From positions 1-64,000 of the forward strand of contig DCPU01000016.1 in NCBI GenBank assembly GCA_002323245.1: a DNA stretch of 64,000 bases. The letters run 5' to 3'. Numbering within the stretch: position 1 is the first letter of the stretch; every line of letters starts with the position of its first letter. Of the stretch, positions 23,792 to 32,993 are shown piece by piece. The notes beneath the pieces were generated by a model, which saw only the letters and a list, made by a program, of their open reading frames with translations, was not told where the DNA came from and searched no databases. The DNA is from Mariprofundus sp. UBA1536 (GTDB lineage: Bacteria; Pseudomonadota; Zetaproteobacteria; Mariprofundales; Mariprofundaceae). The position numbers were made by a program, and so were the translations under genes.

Positions 23792-25058
23792 TTTGCCAGA
23801 GGGGTGGATTGAGACAACGTTGGGAGAGATTGCAGAAATTAACCCACGGGAATCAATCAAGAAAGGGAGTTTAGCCAAATCTGTGCCAATGGATAAGTTG
23901 GCCTCTTTCGATAAAAGAATTACTGGTTTTGATACAAAGGAATTCAAAGGCGGGTGCAAGTTCCGTAATGGAGATACTTTACTTGCTCGGATTACTCCAT
24001 GCCTTGAGAATGGTAAAACAGCCTATGTTGATATTCTCGATGATGGAGAAATTGGCTTTGGTTCAACTGAATATATCGTAATTCGTGAAAAAGAGGGTTT
24101 GAGTAATAAGCAGTTTTTATTTTACCTCGCAACATCACCACGTTTTAGAGAAATTGCTATAAAATGCATGACAGGAACATCTGGAAGGCAACGCGTTCAA
24201 ACCGATGTATTAGTTAATAAACTGTTTAAGCTACCCTTACTCCCCGAACAAAAAGCCATTGCGGATATGCTTTCTTCTTTTGATGAAAAAATAGAGCTGC
24301 TGCGTGAACAAAACAAAACACTGGAAACCCTCGCCCAAACGATATTTAAAGAGTGGTTTGTGAATTTCAATTATCCAGCCCCCCAGCCCCCTGAAGGGGG
24401 AGATGGGGGAAAGTCCCCTTCAGGGGATTTAGGGGCAGAAATGGTCGATTCCGAACTCGGCCAAATCCCCAAAGGCTGGCGGGTTGGGAGATTGTCAGAT
24501 TTTGGCAAAATTGTTTGTGGAAAAACACCGTCAAAATCTAAAGCGGAATATTTTGGTGGTGATGTGCCTTTTATCAAGATTCCAGATATGCACAACAACA
24601 TGTTTATTGTTGAAACTACAGACACCTTAACACAAGAAGGAAAAGCTTCTCAGGCTTTGAAAACAATTCCAAAAAATTCGATTTCAATAAGCTGTATTGC
24701 AACCGTAGGTCTTGTGTCCATTAGCATTAAAGAGTCTCAAACTAATCAGCAGATTAATACAATAGTTCCTAAAGAAGAATATTTGCGAGAGTTTATCTTC
24801 TTGGGTATGCAGAAAAGAAAGAAATATCTGATGGATATTGGCAGCGGTGGAACTGCAACATTAAATGTAAATACAGGAGTATTTTCAAAAATTGAGTCTG
24901 TCATGCCAACGGATGATGTGTTGGAACTTTTCTCAACCACCGTTGTCCCACTATTTGATAAGATTTTAGAAAATTGTCTGCAACACCAAGCTCTCTCCAA
25001 AACCCGTGATGCACTTTTACCAAAACTCATGAGTGGCAAGGTAAGGGTGGAGTCATGA
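23784..25058 (+). CDS. hsdS: Type I restriction specificity subunit HsdS
   Basis: 424 residues from ATG 23784, giving MSNLPEGWIETTLGEIAEIN. It has two target-recognition domains, the second beginning at ELGQIPKGWRVGRLSDFGKI. Each is followed by a conserved helix (LPEQKAIADMLSSFDEKIEL; second copy FDKILENCLQHQAL). A palindromic element is inserted in frame between the halves, encoding PQPPEGGDGGKSPSGDLGA. It overlaps ORF6N by 8 bp and the reverse transcriptase by 4 bp. HsdS sets the bipartite DNA target of the complex. Confidence 0.9.
   Translation: MSNLPEGWIETTLGEIAEINPRESIKKGSLAKSVPMDKLASFDKRITGFDTKEFKGGCKFRNGDTLLARITPCLENGKTAYVDILDDGEIGFGSTEYIVIREKEGLSNKQFLFYLATSPRFREIAIKCMTGTSGRQRVQTDVLVNKLFKLPLLPEQKAIADMLSSFDEKIELLREQNKTLETLAQTIFKEWFVNFNYPAPQPPEGGDGGKSPSGDLGAEMVDSELGQIPKGWRVGRLSDFGKIVCGKTPSKSKAEYFGGDVPFIKIPDMHNNMFIVETTDTLTQEGKASQALKTIPKNSISISCIATVGLVSISIKESQTNQQINTIVPKEEYLREFIFLGMQKRKKYLMDIGSGGTATLNVNTGVFSKIESVMPTDDVLELFSTTVVPLFDKILENCLQHQALSKTRDALLPKLMSGKVRVES
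24377..24436. repeat. Palindromic element copy 4, in frame in hsdS
   Basis: Two nested GC-rich palindromes (CCCCCTGAAGGGGG and CCCCTTCAGGGG) inserted in the linker between the first conserved helix and the second target-recognition domain of HsdS. They add about 20 residues and keep the frame. Confidence 0.75.
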
Positions 25059-26683
25059 AGTTAGAAGAAATTTTAGGCTCTTCGATTGAGGACTTATTTA
25101 GTGAAGAAGAGAGTCGGACATACAGCAGTTATGCAAAAGAAATAACTAAGGAGGAGTTATTTGAAGGTCTTCTTGGTTATGGGTTGTTTGCTGAGAAAAT
25201 ACCTCCATTTGTTACATCAAAACCTTTCTATGAATGGTGTGTCTCGATATCGGATGAGAATACATTCAAATCCAAGATGTTAAATGGCGATGGCACGCCA
25301 AAATTAAAGAACAATGGCGACTTTCGCTATTATTATGCTCCTCAAGACTATGTTCGATATGAAAACATGAGGAATATCAATATCCCTCGACCTTTAGCTA
25401 TTCCTCATCCAATAGCTTACAGGAACTTATGCAAAGTTCTTTCTGACAGTTGGTGCGAAATGCAAGGCTATATGCAAGATAAAACTGATGCTCAGGAGCA
25501 TAAAGTTAGTCGCATTCACTTAAGAAAACTTAGTGGTAAGAAAACTTTGTTCAAAATGAGCTATAAGAATTTCAATTTAGATGCTGACCCTGAAGTTGAT
25601 ATATCAATCGGTGCACAGATAATGGTAAAGGCGGATGTGTCCAATTGCTTCCCAAGCATCTATACGCATTCCATTCCGTGGGCTTTTGTCGGAAAGGCAG
25701 CGGCAAAGGCAGACAAAGACCTAAGTAAATATTTTAACAAGATAGATAAAGCAGTGCGTGATGTTAAATATGCTGAAACACATGGCATTTTAATCGGGCC
25801 ACATGCATCTAATTTGATATCAGAGGTTGTATTGCTCGCTGTTGATAGTGAACTATACAAACAAGGTTATCGTTATATTAGAAACATTGATGACTATACT
25901 TGTTGGCTTGAAAACCATGAGGAAGCAGAACAGTTCTTGCTTGATTTATCCTCAGAGCTGAAGAAATTTGAGTTAACGCTTAATCATAAAAAGACAGAAA
26001 TATTGGAGTTGCCCCTTGCATCTGTAGAGCATTGGGTGCGGAAAATGAATACTTTTTATTTTCACGAACAGACAATAGGTGGCAAACCGCAACTGAATCT
26101 GAAAGAAGTTAATGCCTATTTGGATTTGGCAATTGAATTGATGCAAGTGAATAACAATAACTCTGCAATCCTTAATTATGCTATCAAAGTTATTTCAAAG
26201 AAAAAACTAAGTAAAAATGCGCAAGATTATTTTCGAAAGCGTGTCCATCATCTGATATTAATTTATCCATACCTAATAACATTATTAGAATATAATTTAT
26301 TTAAACCATTTTCGATGAAAGCCGAACATATTGAAGCCATTTCGAACACAATCATCACCTTATCGTTTCGGAAAAACTTATGGGAGGCTGCATGCTATGC
26401 TATATATTATGCGCTCAAATATGATTTTGAACTGGATAATCTAAGTAACCTTTCAACTAAAGCGATTGAAAGTGATGATTGTATTTTCTTACTCTTGGCG
26501 TACTTGTATGAGAAAAAACAAGGTGCTGATTTAACTGTGTATCAAGACTTAGCTAAAGAGAAATTGGATGACTTTGATAGGTTTTGGCTATTCGTCTATG
26601 AGGTGTTAGAGGAAAGTGACTTAACAGAGCCATTTGACCTGATGAAGAAATCAGGTGTTTCTTTCATCAAGGATAGCCTATGA
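25055..26683 (+). CDS. Abi/unknown-group reverse transcriptase within a type I restriction operon
   Basis: 542 residues. Polymerase motifs are motif A VKADVSNCFPSIYTHSIPWA (D194), motif B GILIGPHASNLISE (244-257) and motif C YIRNIDDYTCW with D279/D280. The first 180 residues are an N-terminal extension, and 340-542 is all-helical with repeat-like pairs, as in the alpha-repeat tails of AbiA, AbiK and Abi-P2. It overlaps hsdS and hsdR by 4 bp each, so it is cotranslated with the restriction genes. It probably acts in defence by untemplated or templated DNA synthesis; the subgroup is not certain. Confidence 0.85.
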   Translation: MKLEEILGSSIEDLFSEEESRTYSSYAKEITKEELFEGLLGYGLFAEKIPPFVTSKPFYEWCVSISDENTFKSKMLNGDGTPKLKNNGDFRYYYAPQDYVRYENMRNINIPRPLAIPHPIAYRNLCKVLSDSWCEMQGYMQDKTDAQEHKVSRIHLRKLSGKKTLFKMSYKNFNLDADPEVDISIGAQIMVKADVSNCFPSIYTHSIPWAFVGKAAAKADKDLSKYFNKIDKAVRDVKYAETHGILIGPHASNLISEVVLLAVDSELYKQGYRYIRNIDDYTCWLENHEEAEQFLLDLSSELKKFELTLNHKKTEILELPLASVEHWVRKMNTFYFHEQTIGGKPQLNLKEVNAYLDLAIELMQVNNNNSAILNYAIKVISKKKLSKNAQDYFRKRVHHLILIYPYLITLLEYNLFKPFSMKAEHIEAISNTIITLSFRKNLWEAACYAIYYALKYDFELDNLSNLSTKAIESDDCIFLLLAYLYEKKQGADLTVYQDLAKEKLDDFDRFWLFVYEVLEESDLTEPFDLMKKSGVSFIKDSL

Positions 26684-29600
26684 GTAATTTAACCGAAGAT
26701 GCTATTGAGCAGAACCTAATCGACCTGTTACAACAGCAGGGGTACACATATTTCAACGATTCAACCATAGCCCCCAATAGTGACAACCCTCAACGTGATG
26801 CCCTTGATAGTGTCGTATTAGAAAAGCAGCTTCAGGCTTCGCTTAAAAAGCTGAACCCTGATATTCCTCAGCCAGCGCTGCATGAAGCGTTTCAGCATGT
26901 GCTTCACCTTGGCTCAAATGACATCATGGCCAACAATGAGAAGTTCCACCAAATGCTTTGTGATGGTGTGACCGTTGAGCATTTCCAAGATGGGCAATCA
27001 GTTGGTTTGCAGGTGAAACTGATTGATTTTGTTGACTATCAAAATAATGACTTTTGGGCAGTGAATCAGTTTGTCATCAAAGAGAATAACCAGTCTAAGC
27101 GCTTAGATGTTATTCTGTTTGTGAATGGTCTCCCATTGGTGGTGATTGAGCTTAAGAGTGCGACCAGTGAAAAGGCGACATTGGAAAGAGCTTATACGCA
27201 GATTCAGAATTATAAGGCTGCCATACCATCTATTTTCTTTTACAACGCGCTGAGTGTTATCTCAGATGGTCTGGATGCGCGAACCAGCACCTTGTCTGCT
27301 CCATATTCACGCTACCTTGCATGGAAATCACCAACGAAAGAAGAAAATGGCATTTTGCCTGAACTGCAAATCATGGCAGAACAGATGTTCAAACCAGATG
27401 TCTTATTGAAGTTGATTCGCTTTAATACCGTATTTGAATCCGAAGAAATCAAAGATGATAAAACTGGTATTTTATCACTGGTTAAGATTAAGAAGGTTGC
27501 GGCTTATCATCAGTATTATGTGGTTGAGAAGGCTGTGCAGTCTACCCTGCGAGCTATTAAAACGGTTGAAGATGAGGTGCATGAAGACCCCGCCCATTAT
27601 GGGTTGGCTTCGGTTCTGAACCAGCCAGAGGGTGACCGCAAAATCGGTGTGGTCTGGCATACTCAGGGAAGTGGGAAATCACTTTCGATGGTGTTTTATG
27701 CAGGACGGTTGGTTGTCGAGCCAGCCATGAAAAATCCGACCCTTGTGATTCTTACCGATAGAAATGACTTGGATGACCAGCTTTTTTCGACGTTCGGTAA
27801 TTGCACATCATTGTTAAGGCAAACACCTGTTCAGGCAAATAATCGAGAGCATCTGAAAGAGCTGTTGACCGTTACCGGTGGCGGTATTGTATTTACCACC
27901 ATTCAGAAATTTTATCCTGAAGATGGCAGCGAAACATTTGATGCATTATCAGACCGAACCAATGTTGTGGTTGTCGCTGATGAAGCACACCGCAGTCAAT
28001 ATGGATTTACAGGCAAGGTCGATAAAGAAGGAAATATCAAATATGGCAATGCCAAGCATTTAAGGGATGCCTTGCCTCATGCTTCGTTTATTGGCTTTAC
28101 AGGAACACCGATTGAAAAAGAAGACAGGGATACTCAGCAGGTCTTTGGCAACTATATTGATGTGTACGATATTGCTCAGGCTGTAAAAGATGGCGCTACT
28201 GTGCCACTTAGTTATGAAAGCAGGCTGGTAAAGATTCGATTCAATGATGAAGCCACCAAGAAGATTGATGCTTTAGTGGATAGCGTTGAAGGCGCAACGG
28301 ATATCCAGCTTGAGAAGTCCAAGAAGAAGAACGCACAAATCAATGCCATCGTAGGTCACCCTGACCGGCTCGCAGATATTGCAAAAGACATTGTCAGCCA
28401 TTTTGGGGCGAGGCAGGCCGTGTTTGAAGGTAAGGGCATGATTGTCTGTATGACACGCCAGATTGCGGTGGATTTGTATGCTCAAATGACAAGTCTGAAA
28501 CCTGAATGGCATGATGACGACTTGAATAAAGGCGCAATCAAGGTGGTGATGACCAGCTCATCGGATGACCCTGCAAGTTTTCAGCCTCACCATACCAACA
28601 AGAAAGACCGCAAAGCACTGGCAATCAGACTTAAAGATGCGCATGACCCGTTAAAGTTGGTGATTGTACAATCCATGTGGCTGACAGGTTTTGATGCACC
28701 ACCACTGCATACACTTTATGTTGATAAGAAAATGCAGGGTGCAGGTCTGATGCAGGCCATAGCAAGGGTGAATCGAGTCTATAAAGATAAACCGCACGGC
28801 TTGATTGTGGACTATATTGGCATCGGTCAAGACTTACGCTCTGCAATGCAGGTGTATGTGGACAGTGGTGGTCAGGGTGAAGTCGCTCCTGATATTAAAG
28901 AAGTCATTGCTGGCATGCTGGCAAAATTCGAAGTTGTTCAGCAGATGTTTCATGGCTTTGAATATCAGACATATTTCAAAGCGGAAACAGGTGAGAAGCT
29001 CAAGGTGTTGCTTGCTGCTCAAAACTTCATCTTGAATGATGACAAGCTTAAAGAGCGTTTCTTATCCGAGGTGACGGCGCTCTCTAAATTGTATGTCATG
29101 GCTGTGCCAAGCTATGAGTCAGAAACTATCAAAGATGATATGGCATTTTTCCAAGCGATAAAATCACGCATAAACAAGTTTACACCGACCGGCGGAAAAA
29201 CAGACGCTCAGGTTGATTCGGCGATTAAACAGATTGTTGATGATGCCTTAAGTAGTGATGGCGTGGTGGATATCTTTGAGGCGGCTGGAATTAAAGCCCC
29301 TTCACTGGATATCTTATCTGAAGAGTTCTTGCTTGAAGTGAAAAATATGGCGCACAAGAACCTTGCCTTTGAGCTGCTTAGAAAACTACTTAATGACGAA
29401 TTGAAAGTCAGAAAGCAGAAGAACATGACGCAGGGTAAGAAGTTTTCTGAGATGCTCTCATCTGTGATTAAGCGCTATCACAATAATCAGATTGATACGG
29501 CTCAGGTTATTAAAGAACTCTCGGATATTGCCAGAGATATGAAGCTGGAAGATAGCAAGGCGCATGACTTAGGCTTAACGCCAGAGGAGTATGCCTTTTA

Positions 29601-29856
29601 CTCTATTCTGGCTCAGAATGACTCCACCTCTTTTTTAGAAGACCATAAGATGAAAGAGCTGATTCATTTGATTGTCGATATCATCAGGAAGAATGCCACC
29701 GTGGACTGGAATAAGCGTGATGACGTAAAAGCCAAGCTTCGGCTATTAGTTAAGAAGGTGCTGATGCGTTATGGCTATCCACCTGATTTAGCCAAGATGG
29801 AAGCAGACAGAGTGCTTGAGCAGAGCGATTTGCTGGCGAGTGAGTTCTCAAGCTAA
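26680..29856 (+). CDS. hsdR: Type I restriction endonuclease/translocase HsdR
   Basis: 1058 residues, complete. The nuclease motif RLDVILFVNGLPLVVIELKS lies at about 141-160, followed by Walker A HTQGSGKS (about 327), DEAHRSQYG (about 434) and the SF2 motif GLMQAIARVNRVYKD (about 690). The C-terminal helical region is normal for the family. It overlaps the reverse transcriptase by ATGA. HsdR cuts DNA after translocation when the HsdM/HsdS target is unmethylated; with hsdM frameshifted its activity is uncertain. Confidence 0.92.
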   Translation: MSNLTEDAIEQNLIDLLQQQGYTYFNDSTIAPNSDNPQRDALDSVVLEKQLQASLKKLNPDIPQPALHEAFQHVLHLGSNDIMANNEKFHQMLCDGVTVEHFQDGQSVGLQVKLIDFVDYQNNDFWAVNQFVIKENNQSKRLDVILFVNGLPLVVIELKSATSEKATLERAYTQIQNYKAAIPSIFFYNALSVISDGLDARTSTLSAPYSRYLAWKSPTKEENGILPELQIMAEQMFKPDVLLKLIRFNTVFESEEIKDDKTGILSLVKIKKVAAYHQYYVVEKAVQSTLRAIKTVEDEVHEDPAHYGLASVLNQPEGDRKIGVVWHTQGSGKSLSMVFYAGRLVVEPAMKNPTLVILTDRNDLDDQLFSTFGNCTSLLRQTPVQANNREHLKELLTVTGGGIVFTTIQKFYPEDGSETFDALSDRTNVVVVADEAHRSQYGFTGKVDKEGNIKYGNAKHLRDALPHASFIGFTGTPIEKEDRDTQQVFGNYIDVYDIAQAVKDGATVPLSYESRLVKIRFNDEATKKIDALVDSVEGATDIQLEKSKKKNAQINAIVGHPDRLADIAKDIVSHFGARQAVFEGKGMIVCMTRQIAVDLYAQMTSLKPEWHDDDLNKGAIKVVMTSSSDDPASFQPHHTNKKDRKALAIRLKDAHDPLKLVIVQSMWLTGFDAPPLHTLYVDKKMQGAGLMQAIARVNRVYKDKPHGLIVDYIGIGQDLRSAMQVYVDSGGQGEVAPDIKEVIAGMLAKFEVVQQMFHGFEYQTYFKAETGEKLKVLLAAQNFILNDDKLKERFLSEVTALSKLYVMAVPSYESETIKDDMAFFQAIKSRINKFTPTGGKTDAQVDSAIKQIVDDALSSDGVVDIFEAAGIKAPSLDILSEEFLLEVKNMAHKNLAFELLRKLLNDELKVRKQKNMTQGKKFSEMLSSVIKRYHNNQIDTAQVIKELSDIARDMKLEDSKAHDLGLTPEEYAFYSILAQNDSTSFLEDHKMKELIHLIVDIIRKNATVDWNKRDDVKAKLRLLVKKVLMRYGYPPDLAKMEADRVLEQSDLLASEFSS

Positions 29857-30259
29857 TAACGCCTAATCTTTGTTTGACTGAAAAAGCTATATATTGTGAT
29901 TTCTTTCAGAAATCATGCACACCCCACTCACCAGTAGTGGGGTTATCGTCATACAAAATGTATGGCGATTGTAATGCGGTAGCCTTAAAGCGAGTCATGG
30001 CAACGCATTCCCTTTGAACAATGTGAATTACACAATGTACTACATATTGTGGTTCATTTGAACTTCGAACCATTAAATTACCCTTATATTGCAACAGAAA
30101 CATTGTATTAATTATGTATTTCTAATATAATATACAGATGTAATACAAATCATCTGTTTTTGTGTTATTGCAGCTTTTCAAATCCCATCTGAGAACTGCC
30201 TTTTTTATATTTATTTATTCAGAAAATTAGAATGACAAAAATATAAGGAAGGCATCACT
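29857..30259. other. AT-rich gap with one doubtful small ORF
   Basis: About 400 bp with no recognisable gene. On the minus strand an ORF of 55 codons (complement of 29906-30073, MVRSSNEPQYVVHCVIHIVQ) has a weak AAGGG site and no known relatives that I can recall. The AT-rich part at 30110-30250 probably contains the promoter of the next pair. Confidence 0.3.
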
Positions 30260-30508
30260 ATGCTCAAAAAACATCAAATATCCCTGAAGCTCACTGCGTC
30301 GCAATATGCCCATATTCAAGATTGCGCTGATTCGGAATCAACAACCATCACTAACGTTGTCCGTCAGTTAATCGACAATGACCGTAGGCAGAACTTTGCT
30401 GAGTCAAAATCAGTTTCAGAAATCAAAAAGCTGGATTCAAGATTTACAAAATTAATCATAAAGCTTGATGAGCTTCTGCTTGAAGAGTCAGAAGAGGTGC
30501 AGTCATGA
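30260..30508 (+). CDS. Small ribbon-helix-helix-like protein
   Basis: 82 residues. QISLKLTASQYAHIQDCADS followed by ITNVVRQLIDND has the strand-helix-helix pattern of CopG/Arc-type DNA-binding or plasmid mobilisation accessory proteins. The tail is a short coiled coil. AAGGAAGG precedes the start. It overlaps the next ORF by ATGA. A relaxosome or antitoxin role are both possible. Confidence 0.5.
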   Translation: MLKKHQISLKLTASQYAHIQDCADSESTTITNVVRQLIDNDRRQNFAESKSVSEIKKLDSRFTKLIIKLDELLLEESEEVQS

Positions 30509-30765
30509 GTGACCATGATGACTCCTTTTTTGAGTTTGAAGAGCTGGCAAATGACGAATACGCATTCAATAGCTTTGAGGATGAGAAGCTTGAAGATGAA
30601 TGCGACCTTTTAACAGTCTATTGCCAGACTTTTATTATAGAAAGAAAAAGGGGTCAAGGCTTGATTCGTACAAAAAGGGGTCACTACAAAAAGGGGTCAA
30701 GGCTTGATTCGCGGATTTATGAATACAAGGCAAGCTTAGGTCTTGCCATCACACATTCTCAATGA
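30505..30765 (+). pseudogene. Acidic small protein truncated by a REP-like repeat
   Basis: The first about 47 residues (MSDHDDSFFEFEELANDEYA ...) are very acidic. From about 30646 the frame is encoded by repeats of GGGGTCAAGGCTTGATTCG, so the original C-terminus has been replaced. It is coupled to the RHH-like gene by a 4-bp overlap. Function unknown. Confidence 0.45.
30646..30712. repeat. REP-like direct repeats
   Basis: AAAAAGGGGTCAAGGCTTGA followed by TTCG occurs at about 30644 and again at about 30690, with a shorter AAAAAGGGGTCACTA copy between. A related motif (GGGTCAGGGCTTGATTTGCG) lies at about 54131. Confidence 0.65.
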
Positions 30766-30766
30766 A

Positions 30767-30958
30767 TCAGGGAAGTTCTGTTCCCTGATTCATAATCGCA
30801 ACATATCCAGCATAGCTGAAAATGCGGTTCCAGTTCTGATTGGTTAACTCCGCTACAATCGCCAGCTTCTGCAAATGTTTGAGGCTTTTGTTGATTGTTG
30901 TCTGCGTTAGCCCGGTCTGCTTTGCCAGAGAGGCCGCCGTGGCGATGGGATGCTCCAA
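30767..30958 (-). pseudogene. C-terminal fragment of a Fic-family protein
   Basis: 63 codons on the minus strand read ATAASLAKQTGLTQTTINKS, then LKHLQKLAIVAELTNQNWNR and IFSYAGYVAIMNQGTE. This matches the winged-helix C-terminus of Fic proteins such as those ending …RVFSYxxYLxIL. The catalytic HPFxxGNGR part is absent upstream. It lies at the right end of the island. Confidence 0.6.
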
Positions 30959-31455
30959 CAGAGCTTAAGCTAAAACAATGGCAATCTTATTTTAGGATAA
31001 TGGCCAATTGTATAATAAGGCTCACGGCTATTTTAGCATGGGCATTAGGGTCAGTGCTTAATTTGCGAATTTGCCAGCTCTGTTTGTGGCGTTTTTCTGC
31101 ACCGGTAGCTACCGTCGATAAAGGGCATCCCGAGCAGTGGTTGTGGATGCACAGGCGTTGGCGAGTGCTTGCGCCGAATGAAACGCTAGAAAACATCGTC
31201 CACGGCGTACCCTGGTCTCGTAACATGTTGAAAAATTGAAGCTAAATAATGTATTTGCCAATAGTTAAGTATTGTGTCCCCGAAACTTTCGTGTCCCCGA
31301 AACTTTGTCCCCGAAACTTTTAGTATTGTGTCCCCGAAACTTTTGTGTCCCCGAAACTTTTTTAGCCTTCCACCCCATTGATCACCACCTGATGATTGAG
31401 GACACCGCAGGCAAAACTGAGTTGAGGAATCGGCAGCCAAAGATCGCAACGCCAA
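30959..31455. other. Gap at the island boundary
   Basis: No supported gene. It contains an open stretch on the plus strand (about 31040-31239, ending VHGVPWSRNMLKN) that I cannot assign, and the tandem repeat at 31274-31360. This is where accessory genes give way to chromosomal genes. Confidence 0.4.
31274..31360. repeat. Short tandem repeat array
   Basis: Five copies of TGTCCCCGAAACTTT in direct orientation with irregular 0-10 nt spacers. There is no unique spacer content and no repeat length typical of CRISPR. It resembles multi-copy REP-type or insertion-derived repeats. Confidence 0.75.
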
Positions 31456-32316
31456 TTATTCTTTTAACGCCATCGCCCGTTTGACCACTTGATACAAACC
31501 CACAACTACAAAACCCACGATTAACCCAGCAGTAATTTCCGCCAGTAAGATGGGCATAAAGGCTAAGGTGTGATGCACCCAGTCGATATTGTGCACAAAC
31601 ATGCTGCCACCGACCAAAAGCATGGCAATGGTACCCACAACGGTCAGCAAAGAAATGATATGGGGCAAGGAAGCAAGAAGCATATGACCCAGCATGATTT
31701 GCAAACGAGCTCGGATACCATGGCGACCCTCGGCACGCTCAAGCAGATGCAGGCCCACATCGTCCATGCGCACCAACATGGCAACAAGGCCGTAAACACC
31801 AATGGTTGCCAATAGAGCAATACTGCCCACGACCAACACCTGCGTCATCAATGGGTATGCAATCACACTTCCAATGGCAATCACGATGATTTCCACCGAC
31901 AAAATAAAGTCTGTTCGAATGGCATCGCGGATTTTGCCAGCTTCTTGCGCCATAATTTCCGAAACTGACGCGGTCTCTGCAGCAGCAACAGGTTGCGCGT
32001 GCCCAAACCCAAGCCAGTCGAGCACTTTCTCAGCGCCTTCAAAACTTAAATAAGCGCCACCAAGCAACAAAATGGGCACAATCAGCATAGGCGCGAACGC
32101 ACTAAGCAAGAAAATAATGGGTAAAATAATCAGTTTATTCAGAAAGGAGCCTTTGGCGATGGCCCAGATGACGGGCAACTCGCGTGAAGCATGAAACCCA
32201 GTCGCCTTTTCTGCATTGACGGCCAGATCATCGCCCAAAACACCAGCGGTCTTTTTGGCTGCGATTTTGGTCATGCTCATCACATCATCAAGTATTAACA
32301 GTATGCCAGTGGCCAT
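31456..32316 (-). CDS. DUF808 inner-membrane protein
   Basis: 286 residues from ATG 32316, preceded by CTGGAGA. The sequence begins MATGILLILDDVMSMTKIAA and continues KKTAGVLGDDLAVNAEKATG, the conserved DUF808 (YedI) N-terminus, followed by several membrane helices. The family is widespread in proteobacteria, with no firm function known to me. The frame extends 11 codons upstream of this start without a ribosome site. Confidence 0.85.
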   Translation of the reverse strand: MATGILLILDDVMSMTKIAAKKTAGVLGDDLAVNAEKATGFHASRELPVIWAIAKGSFLNKLIILPIIFLLSAFAPMLIVPILLLGGAYLSFEGAEKVLDWLGFGHAQPVAAAETASVSEIMAQEAGKIRDAIRTDFILSVEIIVIAIGSVIAYPLMTQVLVVGSIALLATIGVYGLVAMLVRMDDVGLHLLERAEGRHGIRARLQIMLGHMLLASLPHIISLLTVVGTIAMLLVGGSMFVHNIDWVHHTLAFMPILLAEITAGLIVGFVVVGLYQVVKRAMALKE

Positions 32317-32391
32317 CTTTTCTCCAGAGTACGTTTGTAAAAACTTCAATCTATCGTGTAACGTATCAATAGTCGCTATGCTTTTGAAGAC

Positions 32392-32565
32392 TTAACTTTG
32401 CAGCGCTGATTTGATAGCAGCAGACACTTTGCCCATATCAGCTGCACCTTGGGCTTTTGGCCGCACAATAGCCATCACCGCGCCCATAGCTTTCATGGAT
32501 GTGGCTCCGGCTTCTGCCACTGCTGCGGTCACCAAAGCTGCAATGTCTTCATTGAAATTCTGCGG
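32392..32565 (-). pseudogene. yqeY: C-terminal remnant of yqeY (GatB/YqeY domain)
   Basis: The minus-strand frame reads NFNEDIAALVTAAVAEAGAT, SMKAMGAVMAIVRPKAQGAA and DMGKVSAAIKSALQS, then stop. This is the C-terminal third of YqeY, a GatB-tail tRNA-amidotransferase-like protein. No N-terminal part lies upstream, where sequence becomes unrelated at about 32570. The remnant suggests a rearrangement breakpoint beside the topoisomerase gene. Confidence 0.7.
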
Positions 32566-32993
32566 ACATCATAGTTCATTAACATGATGACGAATCTCGG
32601 GAGCAACTATGCTTGCGATTCTTGCCTTAAGAGAGCAATTGAACCTAAACAATACGTTTGTCAGTGAAGTATTGTGCGCACGGTAAAGCGCCAATTGCAG
32701 CAAGACGATATGGTATATCAATATGAAGATGGTTTGTGGCACGTGATGGCCCCGTGTTTATCAGCTTATTTGAAAAAAATAATATGAGGGTCAAAGTTGT
32801 TTCATTGAAACATAAACTTGCAGTGTTTTGCATTGGGTGGTCACTTTGTTGTATGGTCGCCCTTGAAAATTATATGGTTACTTTAGATTCAATGCTTCGC
32901 TTGAAATGTATGTGTAGCGTGGCGCCATCTGCTTCTCGTCTGCTTTGAGGCGGAGCATCAGCATAACAGATTCAACACAAGGACTTGTTTAAC
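32566..32993. other. Upstream region of the topoisomerase gene
   Basis: About 430 bp with no gene I can support. A short frame ends YQYEDGLWHVMAPCLSAYLK at about 32780 but lacks a convincing start and relatives. The promoter of the downstream gene should be in the last 100 bp; I see no strong boxes. Confidence 0.3.

Noticed and set aside
29906..30073. Small minus-strand gene
   Set aside because: It has a weak ribosome site, no recognisable domain and lies in AT-rich sequence; kept only as a remark in the gap entry.
31274..31360. Possible CRISPR array
   Set aside because: The repeat unit is only about 15 bp, spacers are 0-10 nt and partly repeat sequence, and no cas genes are nearby.
32736..32948. 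Open frame upstream of the topoisomerase gene
   Set aside because: Cysteine-rich, unconserved-looking translation without ribosome site; probably chance.
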